In this document: positions 1 to 12,511 of the stretch, piece after piece
How the letters are laid out: each line of letters opens with the position of its first letter
Position numbering within the stretch: position 1 is the first letter of the stretch
From: Fasciolopsis buskii
Lineage: Eukaryota > Platyhelminthes > Trematoda > Plagiorchiida > Fasciolidae
Direction: 5' to 3'
NCBI GenBank assembly: GCA_008360955.1
Contig: LUCM01008294.1
Location: forward strand, 26,366 to 90,365
DNA length: 64,000 nucleotides
The notes under the pieces: generated by a model
The model's database searches: none
What the model was told of the DNA's origin: nothing
The model's input: only the letters and a program-made list of their open reading frames with translations
Translations under genes and position numbers: made by a program

Positions 1-1211
1 GCCCATCGTTGCTGATGACGGTTTTGCCTCATATGTGTGATAAGTTGATCAGCTACAAAACTATATATCTTTAATTGTTTACCGCATTTGCTCAGACTCA
101 TTCAGAAGATTACTGTCGGTTTCGAACAACGTGTTCATTATCAAGGCCAGTAGATTGACACTAGTAATTATGGCTAGAGTTCGTCGGTGAAACCAATAAA
201 ATTGCAAAGTTATGGTTGAACCATTGGACTTTTATTCTTTTGGTTTGGTGATGGGTTTAAATTCTTGGTCTTTTCTCGTCTTGACGACTTGATGCTGCGT
301 CACAATTTGGAAACCATTGTGCCATTTTTCGATCGCTTTTACTTTGCAAGGGACGGGCCAAAATGAACGTTGAAAATGATTGGATGGTACGGCGGAAAAA
401 AGCTTTGTGTGCGATACCCGACTAAAAACCTTAGTATACCCGGTAATTCTAATTTCTTTGTCCGAAGACCGAGTTAATTCGTTGTTCTTTGACATCTTCC
501 AAGCTAGCCTTAATATTGTGATTGTGTATGAGTCCATCTTCTAATTCTGTTGGGATCAGTGACTTGTAGACTGTCGTTCAGATAGCTAGTTGTCGAAACT
601 TGACAAACCCTAGTTGATCTGCTCATCGTCTGGGTGGATCTTCGTTGATTTGTCTACTGAAAATCCTACGAGTAGTCCTGCTAGGACCGGAGCCCAAATG
701 GACAGAAAAATTCCTTAACTGTGATATTTGGCAATTCGGGAAGCACGGTACATCCCCGAAATGGATTTCAAATGAGCATTCGTTTTCGATCCAAAGTCAA
801 TAGGAATAAGTGGTTAGATAATTGTTTTTCGGGAATCACATGGTGATTTGTGTTATTCCGTGGAAATTCTGTCCTTCCATCTGCATGCGAGAAACACTAA
901 TTGAAATACCACAGTTTTGGACCTCGTTAATCTCTGTAGCCTTGCCAAACGGACAAAAAACACGTGCGACGAACCACCGTGTGAATTTTAAGGCGACCAA
1001 TCATTCATTTCGCGTTTTTGATGAATAAAACGAGAGTCTCTTTCGAACCCAAGAAGGGAGTGTATGAGTATGGAGTTGACTGGACAAGCTAGTATTTGGT
1101 GCGCCCGGAACGAGGGCAAGAAACTGTTATGCTTTTTTCTGTAGGCGATTACTATTAGGTGCAGCAAAAACTACGCTTGTTTGTTTTCAGGCGAAAGTCT
1201 TGATTATTATT
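1..1211. other. No supported gene
   Basis: Only short frames occur. The 68-codon plus frame ending at 1028 stops inside an AATAAA (GATGAATAAAAC), the same arrangement as at 59.05 kb, but it has no clear acceptor. Confidence 0.5.
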
Positions 1212-1332
1212 ATTGTGAATGATATAATGTTAATAACACAGCACTGTGTTGTTAACAATATATCATTCACAATAAAAACCGATACATGGCGCATCGACTT
1301 TTCGATACACTCCTTACGTTGTTTGGTTCTGA
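1212..1332 (-). repeat. Hairpin-ended repeat, copy 1
   Basis: Read on the minus strand this is a head of about 59 bases (1332 down to 1274, beginning TCAGAACC) followed by a nearly perfect palindrome. Arms 1212-1241 and 1244-1273 pair at 28 of 30 positions around a 2-base centre. The arm ends with the motif ATTGTGAATGATAT. The same head and arm occur at 6.49 kb and 51.16 kb on the plus strand. No target-site duplication is obvious. The family is not recognised; it could be a foldback or MITE-like non-autonomous element. Confidence 0.7.
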
Positions 1333-2502
1333 TATTTGCAAAGTTTTGATTAGTTCAAATAGGAAAACAATGGAAACGAATCGGAAAAAGGGTATCACCA
1401 ACAAAAGAATAAATCTTTCTTGTTTAGTGTTAACAAAGGAGATAAAAAACAAAATACTCGGTTTCATGAACTCTTTTTTTTGTTGTATTAAACGAAATTC
1501 AAACAAAAATTCTGTGATATTGGATGCACCATACCCGGTTGACCAGTGAACGCTAGAAATGAAATACGTGACCACAAATGCGATGATATAAACAAATCTG
1601 GGATACATGATTCCGTAACTGCGGAGCAACGAGTTTCTTCGGCATGAGATGGTTTCGATTGAACTGTTCCGAACATTGTGAAAGCGGTACATTCTTTTTG
1701 TCCTGTGCATCGTCCGTCAGGACAGAATTTGTTATCATGCAGAGATTTTGGCGGTCAGATAAGTGGAGCCAGATCGGAAGCGCGAAAGTTTGTACGCTTC
1801 CGGTTAGATAGGGATCACAAATAAGGAGCGCAATAGGTTGTCGTATTTCTACGGTGAGCGTAGTGTGTTCAACGAAGGTATTGATAAGTGGTCCGATTGC
1901 GGACATTTGGATTTTGTTCATGGACACGTAAGAGGCTTTTTAACGCGTTTGTTGCTTTGTGAAAAGCGTGAACAGACCGAGACAGAGTACGTTTTGCAAA
2001 AAGATTGGTGAAGGAGATTTTGTTAAACAGCGCTGAGATTGAAAGTCAACCACGTGAGCCCCTGTAACCGCAATATTCGAAAATAAAAACTTTGTAACAG
2101 TGAAATTGTTTTCTTTTTACTCCCCGAAACAACAATGGAATTCAGGTCCGATTTTTGTGTAGCACATGAATCAGAACAATGTCTGGACGTGCGAGCACAC
2201 GGCTGATGGGAACTGGCCAGGTGAATTCAAGTTCCGCCTACCAATACGTCAGATTTTCTACTAGAGTGAAGGTCCCTAGTAAAACCGAATAACACCGTAT
2301 AAAACGCATGGTGCTTCTAGAAAAGTGTACTGAGAATTCACAGGGAAAAAATTTCTGACACAAAGAAACTGATCGGTAAAACTAAGCTCCTCGGATTGAA
2401 GAATCGTAAATGGCGCTGAATCTTCATTCTTCATTCATTCTTACATTGCATTTTGCATGAAGTATTCAAACACTTGTGAGATGGAAGCAAGACAACCGGT
2501 GA
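1333..2502. other. No supported gene
   Basis: Overlapping short minus-strand frames (1488-1927) without splice or start support. Confidence 0.5.
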
Positions 2503-2633
2503 AATTTATCACGGGAATTAATTGCGAAGATCAATTGTGAAACGGACATTAAGGGAGTTGTCCAACAGATTCCTGATAGTACATTGATGATGATAAGTGT
2601 TAAGCAGACCATTTTATTCTGAATGTGAATAAA
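2503..2633 (+). other. Candidate polyadenylation site with short open frame before it
   Basis: AATAAA at 2628-2633 is followed by a G/T-rich stretch (2640-2690, including TGTTGTATGTTGTATGTGTG), the expected layout of a metazoan cleavage and polyadenylation site. A frame open from 2503 ends at TGA 2620-2622, just before the signal. It could be the tail of a terminal exon, but no convincing splice acceptor is seen upstream. The AT-richness of the region makes a chance AATAAA quite possible. Confidence 0.25.
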
Positions 2634-2639
2634 CCTCTT

Positions 2640-4890
2640 TCGGTGTTGTTTATTTGGTGAATTGTGAATGTTGTATGTTGTATGTGTGAAGCTGGTAGAC
2701 AGTTGGACACTAAGGTTGAGGGTTACTTTTCACTTTGAAATGTGGTGTGCTCTGAAAAAAACATCAGTGAAACAAATTTAGGACCTAATAAACAGTGTTC
2801 TTTTTTCTTAAAGCGAAAACCGGGAAACAGCCATTCCAGTGGCCGAGGTGTGTACGCTTCAAATGTACTTTAGTAAATTGCTAAAAACGCGAGTAAAATG
2901 GGACACTCAGAATGGTTGACGTCAAAGACAAAGGTGACACCAAATTGGAGGAGTTCTTGTTGACTTGATACTTCCTCCGCTCGTTCATGGGTCCCATATT
3001 GACCCCTTTTCCCAAACTTGGACGTGAATTTGCGGGTAGCCATACAAACACAAGTCCTAGGGTAAGAGAGTTACAGTGGTTTTACTTGGTGATGCAAGCA
3101 GTCTTGTCCCTCATTATATTGAGTATTAGTTGGGTGCATCTACAATAATCGACACCATAGACAAACTGATTATTGCAGACAACTGATCAAATCCACGAGC
3201 CGTGCAAGTGGAATTTCCAACCTTCCGTGAAAACTATCGATGAAGTTCGACGGTCAATATTCTGGCGTGTAATATTCGGCATTATCGACAACAGCAGAGT
3301 CACGTGTGCTTTCCTCATCACAGGGAAAGGGGTGTCCGCAACTGCCAGTTATTTTGTAAGGCACAATGGTTGCATTCCGTCCGAAAAGGGTTGATCTCTG
3401 TGCAACAGTCCCAAAGGTGAAATCATTTAAGACCCTAAAATCGTTACCATACCAGCAGGACGTGGCCATTCTGGGATAATGACACTCTAGGGGAAGTTAA
3501 TTACTGTAGTCCATTGACGATACATCTCAGCACAACCTAGAAATTCCGAATGTTTGAGTTTGCCTTACTGAATTGGTAGTAGGTCACAAGTATTCCTGGT
3601 GGCAAAAAAAAGGGGTAAACAAGATTTTCTCTCGTTGGGATTAGGACCTGTACCGTGGGAACGGTATAGAACAGAGGAAATAAGGAAGAAATTTCCAAAT
3701 CATTTGACATGTTGCAAGTTTGCTGATAGATTTCAAAAGACTGTTCCAACGGAGAACAAAATGATCACTTCCAATTGACCCAAATATTGGAATGTTGCCT
3801 TTTGTTTGAAAGCATTAGTTTTTACTTTCAGCATTGTTTTACACGAGGACCGAAAGACAAAATTTGCCCGGATGAACACCATAGGTTTTGCAGTTACGGT
3901 CACTAGTGGGCCCTATGATTTCGAGGAATTTTCATCCTCCTTTTCGTACGTGAAGCACAGTATGGAGAATGAAAATTCATACTTTGGGACCTGGTGTCCT
4001 CTTTCTGAAGTCAGCCTCACCTAACCAAGGGAGAACATGAAATGAATTACAGTGACGATAGTAAGAGAAATGTAAGGTCCCATGTGATGAAATGCACTTT
4101 ACTTGAAGTCAGCAGTTTATAAGAATATTGGCGCATATTGTCCGGGGAGGAGAGTGTTCATGGAATGTGGAGAATTCGCAATAAGCTCAGATATCATATG
4201 GAAAATGATATTCATTGCATGTGGTGCTCAGCTAAGCGGATCGAACACATGACCTAGGCCATTGTGAATTTGCGGAGGACAGGGAGTCACGATTGTGCCA
4301 GTCGGCGGGTGACATAGTGGATTCAACAAAAAACAGCGATGACGAGACTCCGATCAGAGAAGAGGTTGAAAAAAGTTGAAAATCAAGTTGGGAATAGAGA
4401 CCATTGCAGAAATCCACTGGTAGCATATTTTTTACGGGAGACTCAGATAGTCAAAGTGAATGTTTATGCAAGGTTGTTTATATTTTCAGTGAGTGTAAAT
4501 ATAGTTGTTTCAGATTCGTAGTTCCGAGGCCTTAGCGTATAGAGTGCAAACGTTTCATCACCAGCCAGCGCATTAACTTTCACCTCGGCAGTTGCTGAAA
4601 CATTAAGGATCGAAACACATCTTAACATTCACAAGACATCAGAAAGATTGGTTACCTAGCTGAGCTGGAGATGTGCACCAGGCAGCCGCTGATAAGGATG
4701 TGGTAACACCCAAAAATCTGATATGAACAGACGAGTCACAGTGCTAAATTTCACGATTGCTGATTAAACGATGAATATAGCCAGTGATACTGCTGAACTG
4801 CAAGAAACATTAGCCAATTTCGTTCCGAAATGAAAGCGGAGGCTTCTCTCACGATCAGAAATATGAAGACCTAGTAGGCTAATTTATTCC
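2640..4890. other. Mostly featureless
   Basis: Apart from the 3.2 kb exon-like segment, only short conflicting frames on both strands. An acceptor-like TTTATATTTTCAG at 4488 is followed at once by stops. Confidence 0.5.
3180..3354 (+). CDS. Isolated exon-like segment, unidentified
   Basis: A frame of about 58 codons is bounded by an acceptor-like TATTGCAG and a donor-like GTAAGG. The acceptor lacks a clear pyrimidine tract. The encoded segment contains two Trp and a hydrophobic middle but no motif I recognise. No partner exon in matching phase was found nearby. Weak candidate. Confidence 0.18.
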
Positions 4891-4894
4891 TGTG

Positions 4895-5065
4895 ACCGGC
4901 TGGGATCAATCGAGTAAGGTCGCAGCGTTTGGACGTGAGCGTCCTGTGTTCGAATTCTCGCACTGTCAGTCAACTTTCCACTTGACAGCCCTCTGTTGGC
5001 CGCTACCTACTTTCTAAAAGTGAGATACACTGTCGTTTCAATAATAAAGGAAGTTAGAGATAAAC
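4895..5065 (+). repeat. tRNA-derived SINE, diverged copy
   Basis: The order is the family order: tRNA-like head with an A-box-like stretch ending GAGTAAGGTCG, B-box-like GTGTTCGAATTCTCG, then the body motif CCCTCTGTTGGCCGC and the end motif TTTCAATAATAAAGGAAG. It is clearly diverged from the 12.2 kb copy. Confidence 0.65.
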
Positions 5066-6000
5066 GAAGACTTAATAAGAGCTAATGATGCTAGCACAGA
5101 GTTTGCAAGTGTAAAGGCTTTAGAACGTATGACATCTGCATTTTGAACAAAGTTAAATCTAACAGAAGAGGAGCAAGCTTTCCAAGCAAAAAAGCAATCT
5201 GGCGAGGAAAAGTTCAGACGGCAAAGTAAACAAGGTCAATCAGCATGGCAGTTTGAACCAAAAAGTCATGACGGCGACCGAACTGAAGAGGATGTATCAT
5301 TTTAACTAATCTGAAGATTTTGCATATAAAACGATGCGGAAAAGAAGCTAACTGACGTAATCGGCGGTCTTGGATAGAACGATCGGACATTGGATAGTAG
5401 GCTATGGGTTATGGTGTTCGATTGGCGGAATTAATACGTTAACTAGTGAGTCGTTTTCAGTAGAAATCGAACATTTTAATCGTTCTCACTACTCGGCTTT
5501 TGTTCTAACCTGCGACTAGACGTCCAAATAGTTTGTGAACATTTTGGCGGTCGCAACCGTGTTTCTTTCGATAATGCTGATGATGATGAAGATAATTGCA
5601 GACACATTTAATGCAAGACAGGCGGGGAAAATTCAACTGATTACGTGAAATATTTTTGGTCCTCCGAGGACAATCCTTACAAATGAAGTGTGGCATCGAT
5701 CGGGACGAGTCTTGTTTTATTTGTTTTTTTCGAATTGTTCTTGATTTTACCATGAGAACAAAAACCTTCCCCTAACTTGGATGAGCAGAGAAATCGCAAA
5801 CTGTTCAGACCAACTTGGAAAAATTCATAAACCGAGTAGAAACCAACAAGAACTTGAGCATCATTCGCACTAAATTTCTGTCTTATGCAAGCGACGATAA
5901 GAATTTCACTAAAATCAGTAAGCACTACTCATCTGAATTACTTGGTTGTCACATGGTTTGATGATATCGTAGTTTTGTTTGCTATCCAGGTAGGAAACAC

Positions 6001-6125
6001 CGGCCAACTGACAAAGTCACTCGCATAAGGACGGCCTTTGGACATGAGAGTCGCGGGTTAGAATCCTTCTACTTCCCGTCAACTTCCCCACTTGCCACAA
6101 ATTCATGATTCATTAATGAAGAAAG
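6001..6125 (+). repeat. tRNA-derived SINE, internally deleted copy
   Basis: The head with GGCCTTTGGACATGAGAGTC and B-box GCGGGTTAGAATCC is retained. It is followed by the body start AACTTCCCCACTTG and then directly by a remnant of the 3' end (CATTAATGAAGAAAG), so the CTCTGTTGGCCGC core is missing. It lies about 370 bases upstream of hairpin repeat copy 2. Confidence 0.55.
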
Positions 6126-6490
6126 CAAAGCTGGCCATGTGATGCCTTCGGTTCAGGTCTCCAACAGAATTTATAACAGAAATTTCAGACTCATCGTTAT
6201 GTTCCGATGTGCTGATTGCGAACCAAGTTCAATGGTTCTAACTGCAAACTGATAATGACCCTCAGAAAAATAAACCAATATGTTACTAGGAGAGACATTT
6301 TAGTTGCGCTCAAAGGCCCGGGATGCTATAAATGATGGCTTGGGTCAAATCGAAAATTCAACGATATCTGGAAGATCAGTGAGTAGAGTCCCAACAAAGC
6401 AGTCTTCTGTTCCTCAAGCTTGTCGCTAAATTGAGCTGGTAATAGAACTAAGGAGCGAGTGGAAGAAAAATCGATCCAAGAAGGTTGACT

Positions 6491-6744
6491 TCAGGACCAA
6501 ACGATGTAAGGAGTGTATCGAAAAATCGATGCGCCATGCATTGGTTGTAATTGTGAATGATATGATGTTAATGACACAGCGTTGTTGGTAGATGTTTTGC
6601 CTACCGCGGATAATCTTTCTCAAGGCAAGTGTTCTTTTTTGATTGTAAAACTTCCCTTGAGAAGGACTACCCACGATGGTCGAAACGTAGGCGCATTACA
6701 TCTACCAACAACGCTGTGTTATTAACATCATATCATTCACAATT
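6491..6744 (+). repeat. Hairpin-ended repeat, copy 2 (longest)
   Basis: The head (6491-6548) starts TCAGGACC. It is followed by a long inverted repeat whose outer arms 6549-6594 and 6699-6744 are complementary at 45 of 46 positions. The interior (6595-6698) carries a second, imperfect inverted repeat with CTTTCTCAAGG on one side and CCTTGAGAAGG on the other, so nearly the whole 196 bases can fold into one stem. The right end is at ...CATTCACAATT. This is the fullest of the three copies and defines the family. No protein-coding potential is seen. Confidence 0.75.
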
Positions 6745-8455
6745 AAAAGGTTGGCTTCAATTTAACCACTTCTCAGTACCTCAGGGCCAGGTTCTTGTTA
6801 GAATCAAAGGATTGGGTTGATAACCCTAATCGTTCTTCCGTTTGGCGACTGGATCTCCTAGCAGTGCCCTTCCACAGACCTCCATGAATTGTACGAAAAC
6901 AATAATTCCCATATTGTATTGATCCTAGCGCAGGTTTATGAAGGCTGCGCTGCTCATTGCTTCGGATACCATGGACAGTGATAACTGGACTACTTCTCGT
7001 AGCTCCTCTGTTGGTTTAGATGTTCATTGCTTGTCGGTGAAACTTTTGAGTCAACGGGCCAAGTTGCAGTCCCTAACCAGAAATCCTTTCTGCAGTCTGA
7101 GACACCGCAAAGTACCGGCCGCTCAGAGGCTTTCTTTGAAGCACCCCATTCTTACCTGCAGTACAATCTCACACCATCCACAATAAAAAGAAATGCGAAG
7201 CAGTTGAACTGTGAAACTGTCCAGGGTACGCAAATAAATACCTAGTAACTCCGTCTCTGGTGGGACTCAAGTCCTCGATCTCGCTCGACAAATGGAACTC
7301 ACGCCTTGTCGAAAGTTGTCGAAGAGTTAGTAACTTTTTCACCACCAAAGTCTGTTGTTTAAAACATTATCCATATTTCAATTTTACCAACCTGCTAGTC
7401 CATCAATAACTATCTAAGAAATTCTATTCTACTCACCTTGTCCAAACAAGGCGTTTCAACGACTTTCACTTGATGGAGTAGACTGAGAAGTTATTTTTGT
7501 CGGTACACATTGTCAACACGGGTTCTCCGGCTGTCCGTAAATATTCCTCAATGTCCCGGGTTAGATTCACAACCAGAGGCTAAATTTAAGTTGCTTCCCT
7601 TATGGTTATCGTCCTTATGACATAAATTTCAAAATTCAATTCTTCTGCCTCTCGTCAGTTCAAACAACAGAACAGGGATTTGTGTGCCAAAACAGTATGT
7701 TGAATTTAAGGGAATTATCAAACGACAGTCAAAATATGGACTGAAAGATGATAACAGAAATGGTGAGATGGCCAACTGTGCAGGAAGACTCGTCCAAAAG
7801 TCTGTTGCGTCACTACAAACTTCGTAACAAAGCCTTAGACAGCCCTGATGTCGTGGTCAGCTGAAACGAAGAAAAACCTTCAAAGTGAAAGAGCGTGCGT
7901 GCGTGCGTTCGATGTTAAGATTTGTGTTCACTGTTTGACACTTGGCAACAATAGCAAGGTGCCAAAATTCTGTTCCATGAACCGAGAAGAAATGGCTCCA
8001 GGGGACAAGTAACTGAATGAGAAGGAAACTGGAGTTCCTCAAAGATTGTCAGTTAATAACTGCAGAATTTTCTTCCTTGAAGAATCTGGATTTGCATCAA
8101 AGATGGCTGTTCGCCATTCTAGATCACTCTAGCTCGGTACTTTGGTGGGATAGGCTGTTGCCATAACAACGAATCAATGAGCCATAACAGTGGAGTAATG
8201 AGCTGATCAAAACAATGTTGATCAAATTTATGCTTTGTGATTCATTACATCCAACATTGCAAACTAAACAAGGACACCATTTGCATAGTACTTAATGAAT
8301 AAACCACTCAAAGCACGTAAATTTTGAATGAGAGTCCCAAAAGTGAATACATAGCTAATAATGTTCCCGTTAAAATTTCATGAAAGCGTTTCTTCCCTCT
8401 AATTCTGAAGTAGATTACGACTATGCCCACAGTGGTAAGGAAAATGTTTGATTGT
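6745..8455. other. Mostly featureless
   Basis: Two overlapping plus frames at 6938-7245 share the same bases and have no splice context. Nothing else stands out. Confidence 0.45.
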
Positions 8456-8592
8456 GAATTTTATTTTTATTTTTATTTAATTTTTTTACCTCCTTTGTTA
8501 ATGAAATAACAATGTACATCAATTTTCAGGAAGGGGGCCGCGGCCAACAAAGGGCTGCCAAGTGGGGAAGTTGACCGTCGGTGGGGAATTAT
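8456..8592 (-). repeat. SINE copy lacking its tRNA-like head
   Basis: Read on the minus strand the element has the body (CAACTTCCCCACTTGGCAGC, then the GGCCGCGGCC core), the ATTGATGTACATTGTTATTTC end and a long AATAAA-type 3' tail. The plus strand shows this tail as repeated TTTTATTTTTATTT. The A and B boxes are absent, so it is a 5'-truncated copy, as produced by target-primed reverse transcription. Confidence 0.7.
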
Positions 8593-11500
8593 TCGTTCAG
8601 TGTGACAATAGAATGTAGTTATTCCATTAGCAATGGAAAGTGCTGTAAGAATTAGTTTAAAAACCACGCAGAACTAGTAAAACGCCTGCCTAGAGAACAT
8701 TTCATGCCGAAAGTCGTTCGGAGAAAGTGATCCACTTTCTTGGATTCATCCAAATTGTTCAGTCTGACAAAAATAAAACGAGGGAGGGAATCTTTTCCAA
8801 GGGCCACTATGAATGGCAACATGGTTAGGGTAAAATTCACTGATATGTGGAGCGATATATTCTCCGAAGTTCGAGAAAATGTAGAACATTATGAATAAAT
8901 CCTGTGTTGGGCTTCATCGAAATTTGTTGAACATGTTACATTGAATAGGGTGCCTTATTACCAACTTTCTTTAATTACTGTGAAAGCACCTTTGGCTAAA
9001 TAACATGGTCCATTCGAAAAACACATACCATCGTGAATTTTTCCAGCATATGTCTGACTTCCAGATCCGGTTATTTAATGAACGGCGTCGACATTCGAAA
9101 ACTTCTTGAGATGCAAGGCGCGAGTAATCTGATGATGGGGTTGTTGGACTTCACATTAGAATGGTCAAAACCATAACGTGGAACAGTAGCGTGACTATCG
9201 ATTACCGATGTCTATTGAACTGAGGTTTCTAGCAATAAAAACGTCAAACTGTCGCGGATAGATTTCGGTTTGTTATCTCCAGTGGGGTTCCAACGCGCCA
9301 TGGCTGAGCCACACAGATGGTGGCTAAAATTAGACACCGACTCAACACCGGCTCGCTAAGCAACATCAAGTATAACGTTTTTCTGTGTGCAGCGTATTCA
9401 CCTCCCAATGAACAGTGTTAGCCCAAACTCTCTCGACGCTCGTGCACGTCCGAGCGAAAAGTCTTTGCATGACTCTTGTTTTTTGCGTTCCTGTAGTAAC
9501 TACAAGCATATATATATATATACGTATTTGTGTATGCCAGCGAGATCATAGCTCACAGGCGGCTTGATGCCTCCTATTCTCATCCCGAAGCTGTTCCCAT
9601 TTGTGTGCTGTACGTTATTCACCAATCCCTTGAACCATTCATGTTACGGCGTATTTTTTCTGATTAACTGTACTGTTGTACTGTTGTCCCGTTTATAGAT
9701 TTGTGTGTTGATTACTTTTCGACACGTAGCCCGCATCTTCTTCAGAGGATCTCATTGACCTGGTCGTTTGAACTGCATCCGTACTCGAATTTTGCTTCAT
9801 TTGGCCGGTTCATAGACAAAATTAATAACCGTTAGGTTCATGCAGTACAAAGGTTACATTTATGAATAAATTATAAGAGACCATAATGAAAGCTCAAATT
9901 GACCTCCAGTCGTTTTTAGATTGCGATATGTCTAACAAAATAACCGTTTGGACTAAGTAAACGTATAAACATTTAGTTAGCTAACGAAAAGGAACCATTA
10001 TGTACGTATTCCAACAGCTATTACACGCGTCCATTAAAGTACGGAAGCAATAATCCCCTGTGGATTTTCCTAAGAAAAAGTGCTCTTTTCCACTCAGAGT
10101 GATTTCAGCTACCGTTATCTGTATACGTTGAAAATTCGCTGCTCTACAAATTGGTTCACATGCGACTATCTTTATTTTACGGCAACTATTCATTGAAGTA
10201 CTGCACACTGGCAGTTAATCAGAACGGTTTAGGTTGTTGATAAAAGACGTACTTAGTCAGCTCGGTGTATGACCACTTTCTCAAAAACCAGAGTGAACCC
10301 AGTAGGTGAGTAATCACTTGAAGAATCGGCAGACAGACCACACCAAAATGCACAAAGCCAGACACTGCGATTCTCCTTGAAGTTTTACGCAATAACGAGT
10401 ATTTCTCATAGAACAAAAAAGCATATGGGCTTACGTGCTGAATCACAAGTGGTAAGTAGCTTCGTGAATACTACTGTTACACATGGTCATGATACTACTT
10501 CAAACGCTCTTATGGACGATGTTGTGATTCTAAATAAAAACGTCGTAATTGTGTAAATCACCAAAAAAACACGTGGGTTGTCAATAGTGGTAGTGGTGGT
10601 AGTGGTGTTGCCACCTACATCAATTCCAACTGATTCGACAAGTACTGTTCTAGTTTCTTTTCATACTCACGCTATCCAATCTTCAGATCATTCGTACGCG
10701 GTAACCGTCGGCTTTTTCGTTTCGTTTGTATTTTCGTTGTCGACAGTTTGCGTAGTTCCATGTTACTCAGCTGGTACGTTCAACGATTCATTAATTCTCT
10801 GCATAGTTCCAATGCTTATTCACATCTCAAAAGTTTGTTTTTTTTTGTTATGGTAGGTAATCTGGCTAGGATTCTCGGTTAGACCACACACTATGGAAAA
10901 CCACTGTGAACTTTTATCTGTCGGACTAAGTGCATTGTTTAGCACCATCGATCATTGGATTTCACACCTGCGGTCTAAAGTATGCACTCACACAAGCGTT
11001 TTCTCACATTCAGTTCAAGCAGACACGTTTCTTACGAAGATATATATCCGCAGGGAGTTTACCGTTCTGCACCTGTTTTCTGTCCGTTATAGTATCGCGA
11101 CTAAGTGACCGTTCGAACCTGTATCTTTCTGTAAATTTCATAAGGGAAGTTATAGGGTAGAATTTTATTACTTGCTGCCCTATTTTTTCCTCACATCTGG
11201 AATAGTGGTTTCTGTTCATATGAAGCGACCGCTCTGGATGCGGGTGGCCCTAAACAATGGAGGGTAAACCTGAAGTTTATCAGGTATCATTGTAGGTATA
11301 ATCGAAGACCAAACTTCATGGGACCAAGTTTGCTGGTCCATTCCTTCAAACCCGGAATACCAAGAATAATTGACAATGGATTAAGCTTCCCCGTGGTCAG
11401 ATAAAAGAACGTCTTATAGACAATGTAGATATAAATCGTTCTAAGGTTTTCTTTCCCCGTCAGGTTTAACTTTCCAGTTGTGTATCCCATAATGATTTGA

Positions 11501-12185
11501 GGAATACTCAATCATGGAGGTCCTTATATCACGCCAGTTAATAAACATTACTGGCCCAGAAGGGTCTGCAGTGAGATGGTGTCAACCAACGGAGGACTTC
11601 CTTGCTGTGAGCTGACCACTTCGGTATTTTAACCCTTCACTGCCACTATATTCCACTATAGTTGACGTTTCAGTACTATCACTTCGATACCTAAATAACT
11701 GAACACACAGGAGAAATCCAAGAATAAAGATCTTTTGGTTATCACGAATATTTGCCTAACTGAGCTATGGACTATTTTTGCGGAAGAACCTAGAGAGTTA
11801 AAATTGGTGGAAACATCTCCGAACATCGTCCAACCAATACGACTATAGTCAAAGGCTCTGTTCTTTCTCCGCGTTTCTTTTCTACACACATCAGTCATTT
11901 GCCATTTTTCCATCCTGGTTTCATTTTGAAATGCGCGGCTGCCGGTGTTTTGATCCGGTCCATATCGACCAAATATAAATTAAAATAATTCAGTTAAACC
12001 TGCGAGCACTGTTAGGCATCGAAAATGTATTTCCTTCGCTGTTCAGACCTGGTTTATTGAAGACACTTTCGCCATTATTTCTGCCGTTCTTGCAAGTAGA
12101 AATAATGTGAAGTATGGCTAGGGGACCGTCTTTTGGACAACATTTCACACACAAATCTCAGATCAGCCGATCAACCCTACACTTA
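8593..12185. other. Long stretch without a supported gene
   Basis: Contains a GTGGTAGTGGT tract near 10587, an AATAAA with T/G-rich follow-up at about 8897, and a minus-strand frame over 10219-10446 opposite a plus-strand frame ending at a GTAAGT donor (10451). None is convincing. Confidence 0.45.
9508..9523. repeat. Short TA microsatellite
   Basis: An uninterrupted TA run of about seven units, followed by ACGTATTTGTGTATG. Confidence 0.8.
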
Positions 12186-12357
12186 GGTTAGCGGTGGCCA
12201 GATGGATAAGATCGTGGCTTTTGGACGCAAAGGTCGCGGGTTCAAATACTCCCGCCGCCAGCCAATTTCCCCACTTGGAAACCCTCTGTTGGCCGCAGCA
12301 ACATTCCTGAAAATTGATGTACATTGTTGTTTCATTATTAAAGGAAGTAAGAGATAA
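12186..12357 (+). repeat. tRNA-derived SINE, well-preserved copy
   Basis: This is the clearest plus-strand copy. The A-box-like TGGCCAGATGGATAAGAT starts at about 12195 and the B-box GCGGGTTCAAATACTCC lies near 12237. Then come the body CCAATTTCCCCACTTGGAAA, the core CCCTCTGTTGGCCGC and the end motif TGTACATTGTTGTTTCATT, finishing in an A-rich AAAGGAAGTAAGAGATAAAA tail. The spacing of the two boxes matches a tRNA-derived internal polymerase III promoter of the Ser/Leu type. The source tRNA was not determined. Confidence 0.8.
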
Positions 12358-12460
12358 AATACTAGAGTCAAATTCGATTTCATTAGAGCCCATCGTTCGT
12401 GCATACCTTCCATCACATCCAGAGTTTAAACCCGGTCTTTCCAACTGGGAGGTGTATGTA

Positions 12461-12470
12461 TTTGTGTGTG

Positions 12471-12510
<40 letters not shown>
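12461..12510. repeat. TG microsatellite
   Basis: A TG dinucleotide run with a few interruptions at its left end, lying about 100 bases after the SINE. Confidence 0.9.

Positions 12511-12511
<1 letters not shown>

Noticed and set aside
6629..6820. A peptide word VPQGQVL after the hairpin repeat, resembling the VPQGSVL motif of LINE reverse transcriptases
   Set aside because: The residues before and after do not follow the reverse transcriptase pattern and the frame ends within 15 codons, so chance is more likely.
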